Assembly: GCA_016110215.1 (NCBI GenBank)
Contig: JADWQD010000007.1
Location: 1,674,001 to 1,738,000 of the forward strand
Source of the DNA: Capronia americana
Taxonomy: Eukaryota > Ascomycota > Eurotiomycetes > Chaetothyriales > Herpotrichiellaceae
DNA length: 64,000 nt
Direction: 5' to 3'
Shown here: positions 45,283 to 56,131 of the stretch, in pieces
How positions within the stretch are numbered: the stretch's first letter is position 1
Layout: each line of letters opens with the position of its first letter
Translations under genes and position numbers: made by a program
Notes under the pieces: model-generated
Database searches by the model: none
What the model saw: only the letters and a program-made list of their open reading frames with translations
Told to the model about the DNA's origin: nothing

Positions 45283-45631
45283 TAGGAATCGCCGCAATCG
45301 TCACCGCGACGAGGTTGACAGCTCCAGGTCGCAGATAGATAGAGGCGTGCAGAAGACTAGCAAAGAGCGTCGAGAATTGCTTCGAGTGTCGATGTCATGA
45401 TCACGTGCCAGAGTTAGGCTCTTCCCGCTCTTGACTGATTCGATCGTGCATAGATTTGGGTCTGGCCAATCACAGCTCGGCTAATGACCCGAAAATGTAG
45501 CTTCAAAGCTTTGGATTGAGAACCTCCTGCGCCAACACCTCACCACCCGGTCACTCTTTAAACGCCGCGTAGACGAACCTCTCTCTCCCCTCTGCCGCCA
45601 TCTATCGAGGGTGATACGGTTTCAAGACACG
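45283..45631. promoter_or_regulatory. Shared 5' region of CSC1-like and CYT1 genes
   Basis: This 349-bp interval between divergent starts carries both promoters. No specific motif is named. Confidence 0.45.
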
Positions 45632-46785
45632 ATGTTGGCCACGTCGGCCGTCCGCAGCCTCCCATTGAGGTCCGCTGCACGAACCATCGTCCGGAAGACC
45701 ACAACTGTCAGTCCACGCCCTCGGATGCCTCATGAAGTCGCCTACGTGCTGCAGTATTAGGCTCTTTACTGATCCTTTCTATAGCGTGCCGCATCCTCAA
45801 GCTCCAATGAAGCCGCCTCGCCTCCTTTCTGGCTCACAGCTGGTGCGTCGGCCGCGACAGTAGCTGCAATTGGCTCCGTCGCCTGGTATTATCATTTGTT
45901 TGGTCAGGATGTCTATGCCATGACTCCAGCGGAAGAAGGGTTAGCTTGGAAAGATGCTCAGAAGCAGTTCAAAGCTGACAAGGGTACTTAGTCTACACCC
46001 AACCCAGTATCCATGGGAGCACACAAAATGGACAAAAACATTCGACCACGGAAAGTGAGGATTGCCCAGGGCTTAGAGGAGACAACCAACTGACCTTTTA
46101 CAGTCTGCGAAGAGGTTTTCAAGTGTACCGCGAAGTTTGCGCCGCCTGCCACTCCCTGAAGCGAATCCCCTACCGGTCACTGGTCGGCACGATGATGACG
46201 GTCGATGAAGCCAAGGCCATGGCCGAAGAGAATGAATACGACACTGAACCCAACGATGAAGGCGAGATCGAAAAACGACCTGGCAAGCTCTCCGATTACA
46301 TCCCAGCACCATACAAGAACGACGAAGCCGCTCGTGCCGCCAACAATGGTGCCCTACCGCCTGACCTATCACTCATGGTCAAGGCCCGACATGGCGGCTG
46401 CAACTACATCTTCAGCTTGCTCACCGGCTATCCCGAAGAGCCTCCTGCTGGCGCTTCCGTTCAGTCCGGTCTGAACTTCAACCCTTATTTCCCTGGAACT
46501 GGTATCGCCATGGCTCGTGTTCTATACGATGGTCTAGTCGAATACGAGGACGGCACACCCGCCACCGCATCGCAGATGGCCAAGGATGTGGTTGAATTCT
46601 TGCACTGGGCTGCTGAACCTGAAATGGATGAGCGCAAGAAGATGGGTATCAAGGTGTTGATTATTGGTACGGCGCTGCTGGCTTTGAGCGGTTGGGTTAA
46701 GAGGTACAAGTGGGCCCCCATTAAGACAAGGAAGATCGTCTACAATCCTCCTTCCTCAACGCCCGGCTTCAGAAAGGGTTGGTAA
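45632..46785 (+). CDS. CYT1: Cytochrome c1, haem protein of complex III
   Basis: Four exons (45632-45706, 45785-45939, 45992-46054, 46104-46785) with introns of 78, 52 and 49 bp give 324 residues. The N-terminus (MLATSAVRSLPLRSAARTIV) is a mitochondrial presequence, and a hydrophobic inner-membrane sorting segment follows (AATVAAIGSVAWYYH). The haem is attached at VCAACHS, and the axial Met lies in the later PYFPGTGIAMAR region. Also present are TKYPWEH-like HPTQYPWEHTKWTKTFDHGN, RRGFQVYREVC, DLSLMVKARHGG and a C-terminal membrane anchor (VLIIGTALLALSGWV). It passes electrons from the Rieske protein to cytochrome c at the inner membrane. The spliced reading is continuous and matches the family across every junction. 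Confidence 0.97.
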
Positions 46786-47072
46786 GCACAAAGGAGGAAG
46801 TGGCGAGGAAGTTCCTGTTTATTACGTGGTGATCAGAGGTCAACGATCGTCCGAAGAGAGGGAAGATCGATAGATCGGACGGGACGGTTGTTGTTTTTGT
46901 AACATCGAGGAACCATGCAAAATTCACCAAATCGGAAGAACAACGTACATATTTTCCCATTGACCTGAGCAGTCTCTATCGCACTTGTCGTAACCGTCAT
47001 ATCTGGGTATCACTTTATCATGTAAGAGTATACTGCCCGAGCAACTCATAAAGCATTGGAAAGTCCGTTTTC
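46786..47072. other. Convergent intergenic region
   Basis: About 290 bp between CYT1 and RSA4 3' ends. Nothing further is supported. Confidence 0.4.
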
Positions 47073-48656
47073 TTAATGCCTCCAGACCTTCACGACCTTA
47101 TCCTTCCCACCACTCGCTACACCAGTCCCATCCCCACTCCAATCCAACGCATATACCTCATCCTTATGTCCCGGCAAATCCATCTTTAACTTCCCTGTCC
47201 CCACATCCCACACTTTCACTGTCGTATCTTTACTGCAACTCGCGAGGAGTCGACTATCCGCGGACCAGGAAGCCATATACACGGCGCCGACGTGCCCGCG
47301 CAACGTGGCTATGAACTTTCCATCCCGCGCACTCCAGAGTTTGACGCTGTTGTCGAAACTGGCGCTTGCGATGTACAGGCCGTCCGGGGAGAAAGACACA
47401 TGCAGGACTTGCTTCTGATGGCCGAGTAATCGCGCCACTGGCTTGGGAGTTGCGTTGGAGTTGTCGTCGAACGAAGACGGATCCCAGAGGAATATCGTGT
47501 TATCGTCGCTCGCGGAGATGAGCCTTTCAACCAGCTTTCCTTCGTGACGCGCCGCGCTTTCGAACCGTTCTTTCGCTTTCGCAGCTCTCGAGTCTGGGGC
47601 CAGGGGCGCTTTGCCCGTGTGGTCGTGGAATGCCGTTTTAAGCGCGAAGTCGGTGGATAAAGCGAGGTGGTTTACCCAGTGCGTGTGCGCCGAGAGCGTG
47701 TGTAGGCAAGTCCAAGTTCTGTCGTTCCAGACTTTGATAGTTTTATCTTGGGACGAGGTGAAAAGTCTGTGGAGACCACCCCAGCGTACGCAAGTTACCG
47801 ACCCTTTATGTCCAGAAAGGGTTTGCTCTATGCGGCGGAGGGGAATGTCCCAGATCCGGACGGTGCCGTCCTTCGAGGAGGATGCAAGGCGAGGTTTTCC
47901 CGGCGTTTGGGTGTGGTACGGCTCCCAGGTGAGGGAGGTTACCCATTTTGTATGACCCTTCAGCGGGCCACCGAGAGGTTCGCCAGTTTTGGGATCCCAC
48001 AGGCGGACCGTGTTGTCCATACTCCCTGTCGCGAGTAGTTTGCCATCGGGTGACCAGGATACGGCGAGCACCCAGCTGGTGTGCCCTTTCAAGGTGTGCA
48101 ATGGTGTGCCTGTGTCGCAGTCCCAGATTCTCGCAGTGTTATCTCCACTTCCCGTGGCCATTCTTGAGGATGTCTCCGGTGAGAATGCTGTTGCTAGGAT
48201 TGCCTCCCCGTGACCTGCTATCGATGCTGAACATCTCGAGACGGCACGCACGCGGAAAACTGCTTGGGGAGTGAATTGAAGGACGATGTTGTCTTCTGTG
48301 GTCTTGAAGCCGGGCTTGAGGATTGAGTTGTATATGTCATTCTGTACATCGAGGATATTGGAGTCTTCCTCCTTTGCCGAGGGTCGATCGTTACGGAAGA
48401 AAAATCGGTAGGGTAGGCGCTCGCCAGGTTCATTGCCTTGGATTGTGTTCAGTAGTGTCTCAAGGTTCTTGACCGTCGCATCTTTGACAGGAACGGCCAC
48501 CGCAGGCCCAGTAATCTTCCCGGTGCTCTGGTCGATGAACTGTAGTCGCACACTGCCTAGGTCGTCTGGTATTCGCAACTCTTCTGCTGCTCTTTCCGCC
48601 TTTTCCGCCGCAGCGGTCTTCTGTCGCTTACTCGGCGGTGGTACTATGGTCGCCAT
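47073..48656 (-). CDS. RSA4: Ribosome assembly protein Rsa4 (Notchless/NLE1)
   Basis: Intronless, 527 residues from ATG 48656. The frame runs on upstream without a better start. The N-terminal NLE (ubiquitin-like) domain includes RLQFIDQSTGKITGPAVAVP and the LNTIQGNEPGERLPYRFFFR segment. Eight WD40 blades follow with SGDNTARIWD, SMDNTVRLWD, SKDGTVRIWD, SQDKTIKVWN, SDDNTIFLWD, SFDNSVKLWS, SKDTTVKVWD and GKDKVVKVWRH at their ends. Rsa4 is bound to the pre-60S particle in the nucleolus and is pulled by the AAA protein Rea1/Mdn1 through its MIDAS-binding NLE domain. All repeat positions are intact. It diverges from MSH4 with about 215 bp between starts. Confidence 0.97.
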   Translation of the reverse strand: MATIVPPPSKRQKTAAAEKAERAAEELRIPDDLGSVRLQFIDQSTGKITGPAVAVPVKDATVKNLETLLNTIQGNEPGERLPYRFFFRNDRPSAKEEDSNILDVQNDIYNSILKPGFKTTEDNIVLQFTPQAVFRVRAVSRCSASIAGHGEAILATAFSPETSSRMATGSGDNTARIWDCDTGTPLHTLKGHTSWVLAVSWSPDGKLLATGSMDNTVRLWDPKTGEPLGGPLKGHTKWVTSLTWEPYHTQTPGKPRLASSSKDGTVRIWDIPLRRIEQTLSGHKGSVTCVRWGGLHRLFTSSQDKTIKVWNDRTWTCLHTLSAHTHWVNHLALSTDFALKTAFHDHTGKAPLAPDSRAAKAKERFESAARHEGKLVERLISASDDNTIFLWDPSSFDDNSNATPKPVARLLGHQKQVLHVSFSPDGLYIASASFDNSVKLWSARDGKFIATLRGHVGAVYMASWSADSRLLASCSKDTTVKVWDVGTGKLKMDLPGHKDEVYALDWSGDGTGVASGGKDKVVKVWRH

Positions 48657-48871
48657 TGCCCGCTTATTTTCGCCTCCACCAAGTGGTTCAAAAGCTGCAG
48701 CCTTGAGGAAAAAATAACTTTGGGAGATGTCAATTCTCAGCCTCGTGCGGGGAGCTGGTCGGCAGACCTTCCTCCTGTGCGCGCTTCTCCGCTGACGAGT
48801 CCTGCCCTTGTGTCCCTTATGCCTCACTTCCACCTCACTTTCTTGTGTCCTATTCACGAGAGCAGGAGGAC

Positions 48872-51829
48872 ATGGCTTACAAGCAGCTAGTTATGGTGTC
48901 TCCTACATGGTCGAATACGACCGCTGGTAGCACAGCCACGCGATCCTCTACTACGACATCAAGGCCACAGACTGGCAGTAAGTGGAATGCCAAAACTGTA
49001 GGGACTTCTTCAACTGGTTCCGGTAACGCTGAAATTATTTGTGCAATCAGCGAGTCTCGAGGCATTTCTCCCACCATTGGTCTTTGCTTTGTCAGTCTCT
49101 CTACTTCTGAAGCTATTCTCTGTCAGTTCACCGATACCCAAACATACGCTCGTACCTGCCAGAAGATCAAAGTTTTTGCTCCATCTGAGATTCTTTACAT
49201 GTCTGCCGCGGAAGATTCGAAACTCATTGCTATTGTTGTCGAGAATCTTGAGGTTGAGGCGGCTGGCATTGCAATGACAAGCCTGGGTCGCCACTTCTGG
49301 TCAGAACCTGGTGGCCTTGACTACGTTCAATGTCTGGCTTTTCCAGATGATCTCGAGGTATTGAAATTGACAACAGCTGGTAATTACTATGCAACATGCT
49401 GTTTCTCAGCTGTACGTTTGACCGGGTGGCGGGTAATCTTACTGGCGCTGACCCAAGGCAGGTTCTAAAGCATATTGACATGTCAAGGGGATTGGCCTTT
49501 GCTCCGCAGACGCTGAGGATCAAATTCGAGCCGTCCGAAGGATCAGTGATGATCGACCTCTCAACAATGGCGTCGCTCGAGTTGGTTCAGAACCTGCAAC
49601 ATGCAAAGTCTCGGGAGTGCCTGTTCGGACTGTTGAACGAAACCATGACACCGATGGGCGCTCGTTTTCTGCGCAGCAATGTCTTGCAACCCTCAACCGA
49701 TGCTGAAAAGATCAGGAAACGGCAAGAAGCCGTCACCGAACTTGCGTCGAAAGGGGAGATTCTGTTTGCAATTCGATCTGGTACTGGCGCCTTTCCATCA
49801 GAAGAACTTGCTAATAAGTCACAGCTCTGAAGTCGTTCGTCGATGCTGATCGTGTGCTTGCGGCGGTTTGTCTCAGCGAGTTAGCACTGTGTCATCCCAT
49901 ACTGAAGCTTTCTAGCTCGTGGTCATCTCTACAAGGCAGGACTTCCATTTCATGGAACAATCCGCAAATCATGTGCTTATGCTGAAAAAATTTGTCGATT
50001 CCATCAACCCAATTTGGCAGGCTCTCTCTGGTGCCAGCAGCGATGAGCTGCAGATGATTCGCCAGGTTAGGCGGGCTCTGGCTTGGGCTGGCCCATCACT
50101 GACTTTGCTTCCAGCTTTGTGAGCCGGCGAACTATGTCAACATCGTAAATCTGATCACATACTGCATCAATGAGGATGTATCATACTCAGTTAAACCACT
50201 TGAGCTGCGCAGTCAGAGAATCTTCGCCATTAAGGTATGGCTTGTGCTCGTCGTATCCTAACCTGCCTATATACTGACTTTCATTGGGCGGGCGTTAACT
50301 CCTTTCTCGACGTGGCCCGTAAAGCCTACAAAGAGCTCAACGACGATGTAAACACATACTTCAATGACCTCAAAGGTGGGAGAGCCGTGCCACGACACAT
50401 TTCACCCTTTATCTAAGGTATCCCAGAGCAATACAAACTAAACCTCGACCTCAAATACGACCAAGGTCGCCAATATTATCTTCGCTTTCCCGCAGCCGAT
50501 CTGGACTCCTCTACGGACCTCCCTGCCATCTTCATTAACACTAACAAAAAGAACAGATACCTGGAATGCCAGACCCTCGACCTCATGAAAATGAACCAAG
50601 GGATCAAAGACACCAACAACGATGTCATCACTCTTTCCGACAGCACAATTCAAGAACTGATCCAACAAGTGCGGAGTCAAATCCACCAGCTCTTCAAAAT
50701 CAGCGAGTCAATCGCCACGCTTGACATGCTGGCGGCTTTCGCTCACTTGACCACAACATGCATAAGTGGCGAATACATACGACCCGAACTCAGCACCGAT
50801 TCCCTCATGGTCAAGTGCGGGCGCCATCCCATCCGCGCCAAACTCATGTCCACTACCTGCGAGAAATTCGTCCCCAACGACGTCTACGCTACGCCTCAAA
50901 ACCGCTTCCACATAATCACCGGTGCCAACATGAGTGGCAAATCCACGTACATTCGCTCCATTGCCCTGATGAATATTATGGCGCAGATAGGTTGTTTCGT
51001 CCCGGCCGAGTACGCCGCTTTCCCGCTCTCGCACGAGTTATTCGCGAGGGTCAGCACGGATGACAACATCGATGCCAATGTGTCGACGTTTGCGAGCGAA
51101 ATGCGGGAGATCGCTTTCATCATCCGTAACATTAGCCACAGAAGCCTGGTCATCATCGACGAGCTAGGCAGAGGGACAAGCACCACCGACGGCCTTGCCA
51201 TCGCAATCGCCATCGCTGAAACGCTCATCAACAGCAAAGCAAATGTCTGGTTCGTCACACACTTCCGCGACTTACCGCGCATCCTAGCCGATCGGACTGG
51301 TGTGTCGAATCTGCACCTCAGCGTGGATATTTCGGAGGACTATGCCAAGATGACGATGCGGTATAAGATCCTGGAGGGGTACGAGGAGGAGAAATTCTAC
51401 GGTCTGGCTCTCGCTCGCGTTATTGGACTCCCGCCTGACGTCCTGGACACGGCTACGTGGGTGAGCAAGGCATTGCACGAGAGGAATGAAGCGAAGAAAC
51501 GCAATTCTCGGGCTACTGCGGCGGCGAGGCGGACCAAGTTGATCCTGAACCTCAGAGAGCAATTATCCCAAGCCAGGGAGAGTTTACTGGATGGGACTAG
51601 TGAGGACGGGGTCGGGGCCGAGGGATTGAGAGATTGGTTGAAGAAACTGCAGGTTGAGTTCCTGGTCCGGTTAAGGGCAATCGACTCGGATGCTGAGATG
51701 GCGGCGGCGGGGGCGGCGGCAGAGGCCGATGAAATCGGCGAAGGGATGAGTGATGTTCGTGATGGAGACGGTGGCCCAGAGAGACAGACGGAAAGCGATC
51801 TCTTCGAGACTGGCGATGTTGATGCTTGA
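48872..51829 (+). CDS. MSH4: Meiotic MutS homologue MSH4
   Basis: The proposed exons are 48872-49411, 49462-49780, 49825-49865, 49916-50065, 50115-50234, 50288-50375 and 50418-51829, giving 889 residues. All phases agree. N-terminal ISESRGISPTIGLCF, TYARTCQKIKVFAPSEIL, CLAFPDDLE and GNYYATCCFSA, then SLELVQNLQHAKSRECLFGLLNETMTPMGARFLRSN, are typical of Msh4. The ATPase has Walker A GANMSGKST, IGCFVPAEYA, DELGRGTSTTDG and TH (VTHF). It pairs with Msh5 to stabilise Holliday-junction intermediates and promote crossovers. The intron after exon 5 (50235-50287, 53 bp) has a good GTATGG donor and branch site but ends in GG, not AG, just where the frame requires AGVNSFLDVARKAY to begin. Without splicing the frame stops at once. 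Confidence 0.9.
50235..50287 (+). other. MSH4 intron 5 with GT...GG ends
   Basis: The donor is AAG|GTATGG and a TACTGAC-type branch site lies about 17 bases before the end. The next exon must begin at 50288 to keep the reading frame and the conserved sequence. The two bases before it are GG, and no AG lies between 50236 and 50325. The next in-phase AG (50332-50333) would delete about 15 codons. Confidence 0.7.
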
Positions 51830-52172
51830 AACAGCCCTGTGCCGCATATTAGAGGTAGACATCTCGATGGGCCAGAACAGCACGCCAACACGGCACATGG
51901 GTGCAGAGGCCACAGCAATCAGTTCTCTACTGATACTCGGTACATAGTAAATTTGTCGGTCATTCCTAGCGAGTTCGCATTCGAGCACAGGCTACGAGCT
52001 TCGGGCTCGATAAGTCCTCAAACAAGGATCGTGATAGGAATTGACAGAAAAATAGTCCAGGGAAAGAAGCCGGCGTGGTGTGTACAATGCGTGTATGGTC
52101 TTCTCTATCGCGACATCGCTCACCTCACCCCGTCTCATTCGACCACTTGATCAATGCCTCGGGGATTCCGCC
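51830..52172. other. Convergent intergenic region
   Basis: About 340 bp between MSH4 and ARPC1. No gene is supported. Confidence 0.4.
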
Positions 52173-53385
52173 TCAAACCGTCCAGATGACGACTCGGCCA
52201 TCAACGCCACTGGTGCTAAATTTCCTCACTCCGCCAGCGGCACCTTCAAACACGCGGATCGTATTGATGGTGTTCTGGTGGGTGGTGCTCAATTGTGTGT
52301 CGTCCTTGACCTTGCCCTTCAGATCCATCTGCTTGAACATGTTCAGCGCGCTCTCCTCCCTCATGGCCCCCATGCCGGGGCGAGCCTTGGCCTCGACACT
52401 ACCAGCCAATTCCCAGCCCTGTTCCGACCCTCGAAACCGGAACGCTTCGCAATCGTAGCCGGCGGCAATGATCTCGGCCTCGCCGTTCCAGATCAGGCTC
52501 GTGAACGGGAGGATCTGGGTCGAGATGTTCAGCATCGCGCGCGGCGCCTGGTCCGGCCCAGCGGGGTAGACGACGGTGATGGAACTGTCGTGGCCGGCGA
52601 ACGCGAGCGCGTCGCCGCTGGGCGAGAAACTCACGGCGTGGATCCACCCGGCCGAGTCGTTGAGGTATTCGCCGCACACGGTGTTGAAGGGCAAGCGCTC
52701 GCCCCAGACGCTGGCTTCGGGCCGTTCGTCCACGCCCTTGATGAACCCGCTGAAGACGCGGGCGTGGGAGTCTGTGCTCCCCGAGGCGAGGAGCACGCTG
52801 TTGGGATGCCACGCCACGGTGGTGATGGTCGAGCGGATCGGTTTCTTCAGGTGCTTGGACACCCACCAGTCGTTCTCCTCCTCGAAGTAGCACACTGCGA
52901 TGACGCGGGCGCCGGAGCCGACGGCGAATTTCTTCTCCGAGGGGGACCAGCGCACGAAGGTGGCGGCGCGGTTGATGCGCAGGAGGACGAGCGTGGGGGT
53001 CCAGCCCTGGGGGGATGGGTGCCAGACGTAGGCGTTGCGGTCTGTAGAAGGGAGCGAATATAGTTAATCTCGCGAATCAACTATTCCACTGAAGCTAGAG
53101 AGATAGACGCAATGCCTCTGATCGCGGAGGACGCAGGCGGACCTGCTTGCTTGTTTGCTTACCTTGCGAACATGTGACAATCATGCCACTCCCCGGTGCG
53201 ATATCCACGCCCGTAACGGTCTTGTCATGGCCCTTCAGCTCATCTTTGAGGGTGAACTTGTTGCCCGAGCGCTGGTACAGCTCGACGTTGTTCTCGCGTG
53301 CGACGGCGAGGGTCTGTCGGTCAGCGGAGAAGGAGTGGTCGGCAATAGGGTGGTGGAAGAGGTGGTGAATTTCGGGGCCGGACAT
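52173..53385 (-). CDS. ARC40: Arp2/3 complex subunit 1 (ARPC1/ARC40)
   Basis: Exons 53163-53385 and 52173-53041, split by an intron of 121 bp, give 363 residues. A six-to-seven-blade WD40 propeller is seen: IHHLFHHPIADHSFSADRQTLAV, then GHDKTVTGVDIAPGSGMIVTCSQ, DRNAYVWHP, RAATFVRWSPSEKKFAVGSG, TTVAWHPNSVLLASGSTD, AVSFSPSGDALAFAGHDSSI and the C-terminal VDGRVVIWTV. The insert before the last blade carries an amphipathic MFKQMDLKG stretch known from this subunit. It anchors the complex that nucleates branched actin at endocytic patches. The long opposite-strand frame over this gene is a codon shadow. Confidence 0.95.
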
Positions 53386-53775
53386 GCTGGCGGGAGGTGC
53401 GATAGGAGTTTAGCTCTCTACTACCGCTGTGTGAGAGTGAGGGCAGTGTGAAGGGCTCTGTGATGGGGCGGAGGGGATCTTAACAAGCAGAAAGGTCGAG
53501 GTGGGATGATGACGAGCTGGGCGGCTGATTCTCGGATGGCCAGGCAGCCTCTCGTCTTGTTTCAGGCGAGCAGGCTTGCTAGGTAACAAACAGCGTTGGG
53601 AGCGTCTTTCCAAAGGCATTTACGGTGTACGCGATATGTTTAGGTCTGTTTGATCTATAGAATACGCAGGAGTCTATGCTGGGTCCTCTTCCAGGACATT
53701 TCATGCAGCCGGGCATGCTACGTCAACTTCACACCGTGATCCTCACCGCCCAATGCACAAATTGATGCAATCGAT
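53386..53775. other. Intergenic upstream of ARPC1
   Basis: About 390 bp holding the ARPC1 promoter and the 3' flank of the next gene. Nothing else is seen. Confidence 0.4.
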
Positions 53776-54390
53776 CTAATAGCTCATCTCTTCAGCCAGC
53801 TGCCTCCTGAACAACTCAGCCTGCCTAGTCAACGCCTTTCGCCTGATAAAACTTGTCTTGACGATAAACGAGTACCGGTATCTGGACCACTCCCATTCTT
53901 TAACCTTGCCCCCGAACTGCTCATGCATGACCTCCAAAATCGTCTCCGCGTACCACCAGCACATCTCCCTCCTGAATTTGTATGCCGGGTGCTTCTCTGT
54001 CGTTGCAGCGAGAACATGAGCCAGTGCTCCCAAGTCCGGCTTCTTGCTCGGATCGTCGAAGGTTACTGATAGAAGTGGCAGCGGCAGTTTGTAGTGATCG
54101 GATGGTGTGTCGCCAGAGGCCCAGTTCCAACCCACCAGGACCCAATCGCCGTTTTCTTCTCGTCCAGCGGCAATTCGGGTCCTCTGGCCACTTCCGGAAT
54201 CCTCGACGATGAATTGTGTGAATTCATGAGAGAATGGCGATGCCAGTGCTTTGATCCATGTGATCGAGTTGACCTTGAGGTTCTCGAACTTGTCGGGATT
54301 CTCCAGCATGGTTGCCAGCCATTCTCGTGTCGAGAAGCGTTTGAACGTCTTGAAAAAGCCGGGAAGACCTTCGTTGGCAGAATTGATCAT
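53776..54390 (-). CDS. Hypothetical fungal protein
   Basis: From ATG 54390 the frame encodes 204 residues. It is open upstream to about 54945, so a longer protein or a spliced 5' part is possible. It reads FKTFKRFSTREWLATMLENPDKFE near its start, then VGWNWASGDTPSDHYKLP and FRREMCWWYAETILEVMHEQFGG. No domain is recognised. The composition, Trp-rich motif and consistent frame argue for a real protein. No signal peptide or membrane segment lies in the core. An N-terminal hydrophobic stretch (VFLLLFRLFYH) lies in the open upstream part. Confidence 0.55.
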   Translation of the reverse strand: MINSANEGLPGFFKTFKRFSTREWLATMLENPDKFENLKVNSITWIKALASPFSHEFTQFIVEDSGSGQRTRIAAGREENGDWVLVGWNWASGDTPSDHYKLPLPLLSVTFDDPSKKPDLGALAHVLAATTEKHPAYKFRREMCWWYAETILEVMHEQFGGKVKEWEWSRYRYSFIVKTSFIRRKALTRQAELFRRQLAEEMSY

Positions 54391-55671
54391 GGTCCTTCCA
54401 CTAGTTATCCCTTCGGACGCACCCGCCTTTGTGACGGATTCCTGTAACAGCGGCACCGGCGCCGGCAGGTACAGCCTCGAACGATGCCCGATACTCGCGA
54501 CTTCGAACGACGATGCATGATAGAATAGCCGAAACAGCAGCAGAAAGACGGTGTTGAAGCGGCTGGACCCGAATCTATGGCGCGGGAGTAGTAGGCACAG
54601 ATCGAAGTGTCGAACTGGCGAGTGAGATTTGCCACAGCTACAGTGGTGTCGTATGCCGCCTGTACTGCCTACGCCCGCGACCCATGTGTGTCGCTTGAGG
54701 CCCGTAGGTCTACGGATCGCTACCAGAGAATGCGTGAGCTGAGCCATCATCGAAGCTGGAGAGGCGGTGTCCAGGATACTGTGCCTTGTCCTGGAGGAGA
54801 CTTGAAAGAGACATATTGGCGGTATACAGAACTGTGAGAAAGTCAGCTCGAAACATGAGGACGGTATAGGCCAGGAGCTCTCATTGCTGAAGACAGTGCA
54901 CGAGGCTCTGATACGCAACATAAGGGGCCTGTTCGTTCGGACCACTCATATCGCAGAACGAAGTCTCGTGGAGGAGCCTCATTCGCTCGCATTGCACTGC
55001 AGTCGGTATACCCACGTATCACGGCTTGCCTATCATAATTGCATGATCCAGGGCTGGTAGAGAAGCCTTCTAGGCCCCGCAGATCGGAATCTGTCTCAGC
55101 AGCTTCACTTGCGGGCTCGGTCGCTCTCAATCCAGCATTCAAGTACGCGCAGTACGTGCACGACCTGAGACGTACTAGCCGTTTGGAGGTGAAGTATTTC
55201 TGGGATCCAATTGTCCGTATAGCAAGCACCACTAGCAGATACTTTGATCGCGGTGTACCGTTGCTCATATCGATATGGTGTCGAACTGCGGGATTTTACT
55301 TAGTGGGAAGAGAAGCGGCTTGTGGAGGATCGTCCTCGACTGTAAAAAGTAAAATTGCGGACCAGATCTCTCCACTATTCTCGCGCTTTGGCAAGAACAA
55401 ACGGCCTGATGCTAGCATGCCAACCTGAAGGTCATACCATGAAAAGAGAAAGCCGTGTCGTGAATGGAAAGTCATAGCTGGATGCAAGAATAGACTGTGG
55501 TCTTGGTAGGATTATTCCCTCATTGCAGCCTGGTGCTTCGCGCACACAAACCCTCCTGATTCACTCATACAAAATTCCCTTCATTCGAGAACACAAAAAA
55601 GATCTGACTGATGCGACCACGCGACCTACTAGTAGAAAGGCCAACAAAGGATTTACAAAGGGACAGGGAAC
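54391..55671. other. Gene-poor interval between hypothetical gene and U6 snRNA
   Basis: About 1.3 kb. Several frames are open but none shows a domain. It ends at the U6 terminator. Confidence 0.4.
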
Positions 55672-55678
55672 AAAAAAA
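55672..55678 (-). terminator. Pol III T-run terminator of U6
   Basis: Seven consecutive T on the minus strand directly follow the CTAAAAG end of U6. Confidence 0.85.
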
Positions 55679-55776
55679 CTTTTAGCACTCTTTGAGAAGC
55701 GTGTCATCCTTAGTGCAGGGGCCATGCTAATCTTCTCTGTATCGTTTCAAATTGACCAAATGCCCGAAGGCATCTC
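55672..55776 (-). ncRNA. U6: U6 spliceosomal snRNA
   Basis: Read on the minus strand, the 5' end forms a short hairpin (ATGCC, TTCG loop, GGCAT). It is followed by GGTCAATTTGAAACGATACAG, split here as the conserved fungal 5' domain, and the invariant ACAGAGAAGATTAGCATGG, which holds the 5' splice-site-binding ACAGAG box and the AGC triad. CCCCTGCACTAAGGATGACACG then follows as the U6 internal stem-loop. It closes with CTCAAAGAGTGCTAAAAG and a run of seven T (55672-55678), a Pol III terminator. The length of about 103 nt is normal. No intron is present. U6 pairs with U2 and U4 and supplies the catalytic metal sites in the spliceosome. Confidence 0.95.
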
Positions 55777-55791
55777 ATTTTTGGAGTTTGC

Positions 55792-55800
55792 AAAATATAA
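55792..55800 (-). promoter_or_regulatory. TATA box of U6 gene
   Basis: TTATATTTT on the minus strand ends about 16-24 bases upstream of the RNA 5' end, where Pol III U6 genes carry their TATA element. Confidence 0.6.
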
Positions 55801-56131
55801 CCATAAGATTATTTTTCTCCACGTGACTTGGTCCTCGGCACTTCTCCGCCTATTAACGGCCACCACCACGCCTCCTCTTCTATTCTTGCCTCCCACCTCA
55901 CTTACACAGTGAAGCTCGAGAAATAACACATATTTGTCTACGCTGAAAATATTAAACACAGTCGTTGTCTTTACTGGTCCCGTACGTATTTACAAACATC
56001 CCTACGGAAGCCACGGATACAGAATTATTGCCCAGGAAGTGAGATTGGGCTGCTTGTTTTCTTCATCGCTCCAGACTGAAAGAAGAGACTGGAGAACAAA
56101 ATTATGAAACCACTCTGCGCGGCGGGGCTCA
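55801..56131. other. Intergenic between U6 and SDR gene
   Basis: About 330 bp holding the far U6 promoter and the SDR 3' flank. Nothing further is seen. Confidence 0.4.

Noticed and set aside
52080..53063. 327-codon + frame opposite ARPC1
   Set aside because: The WD40 repeats on the minus strand explain the long open frame.
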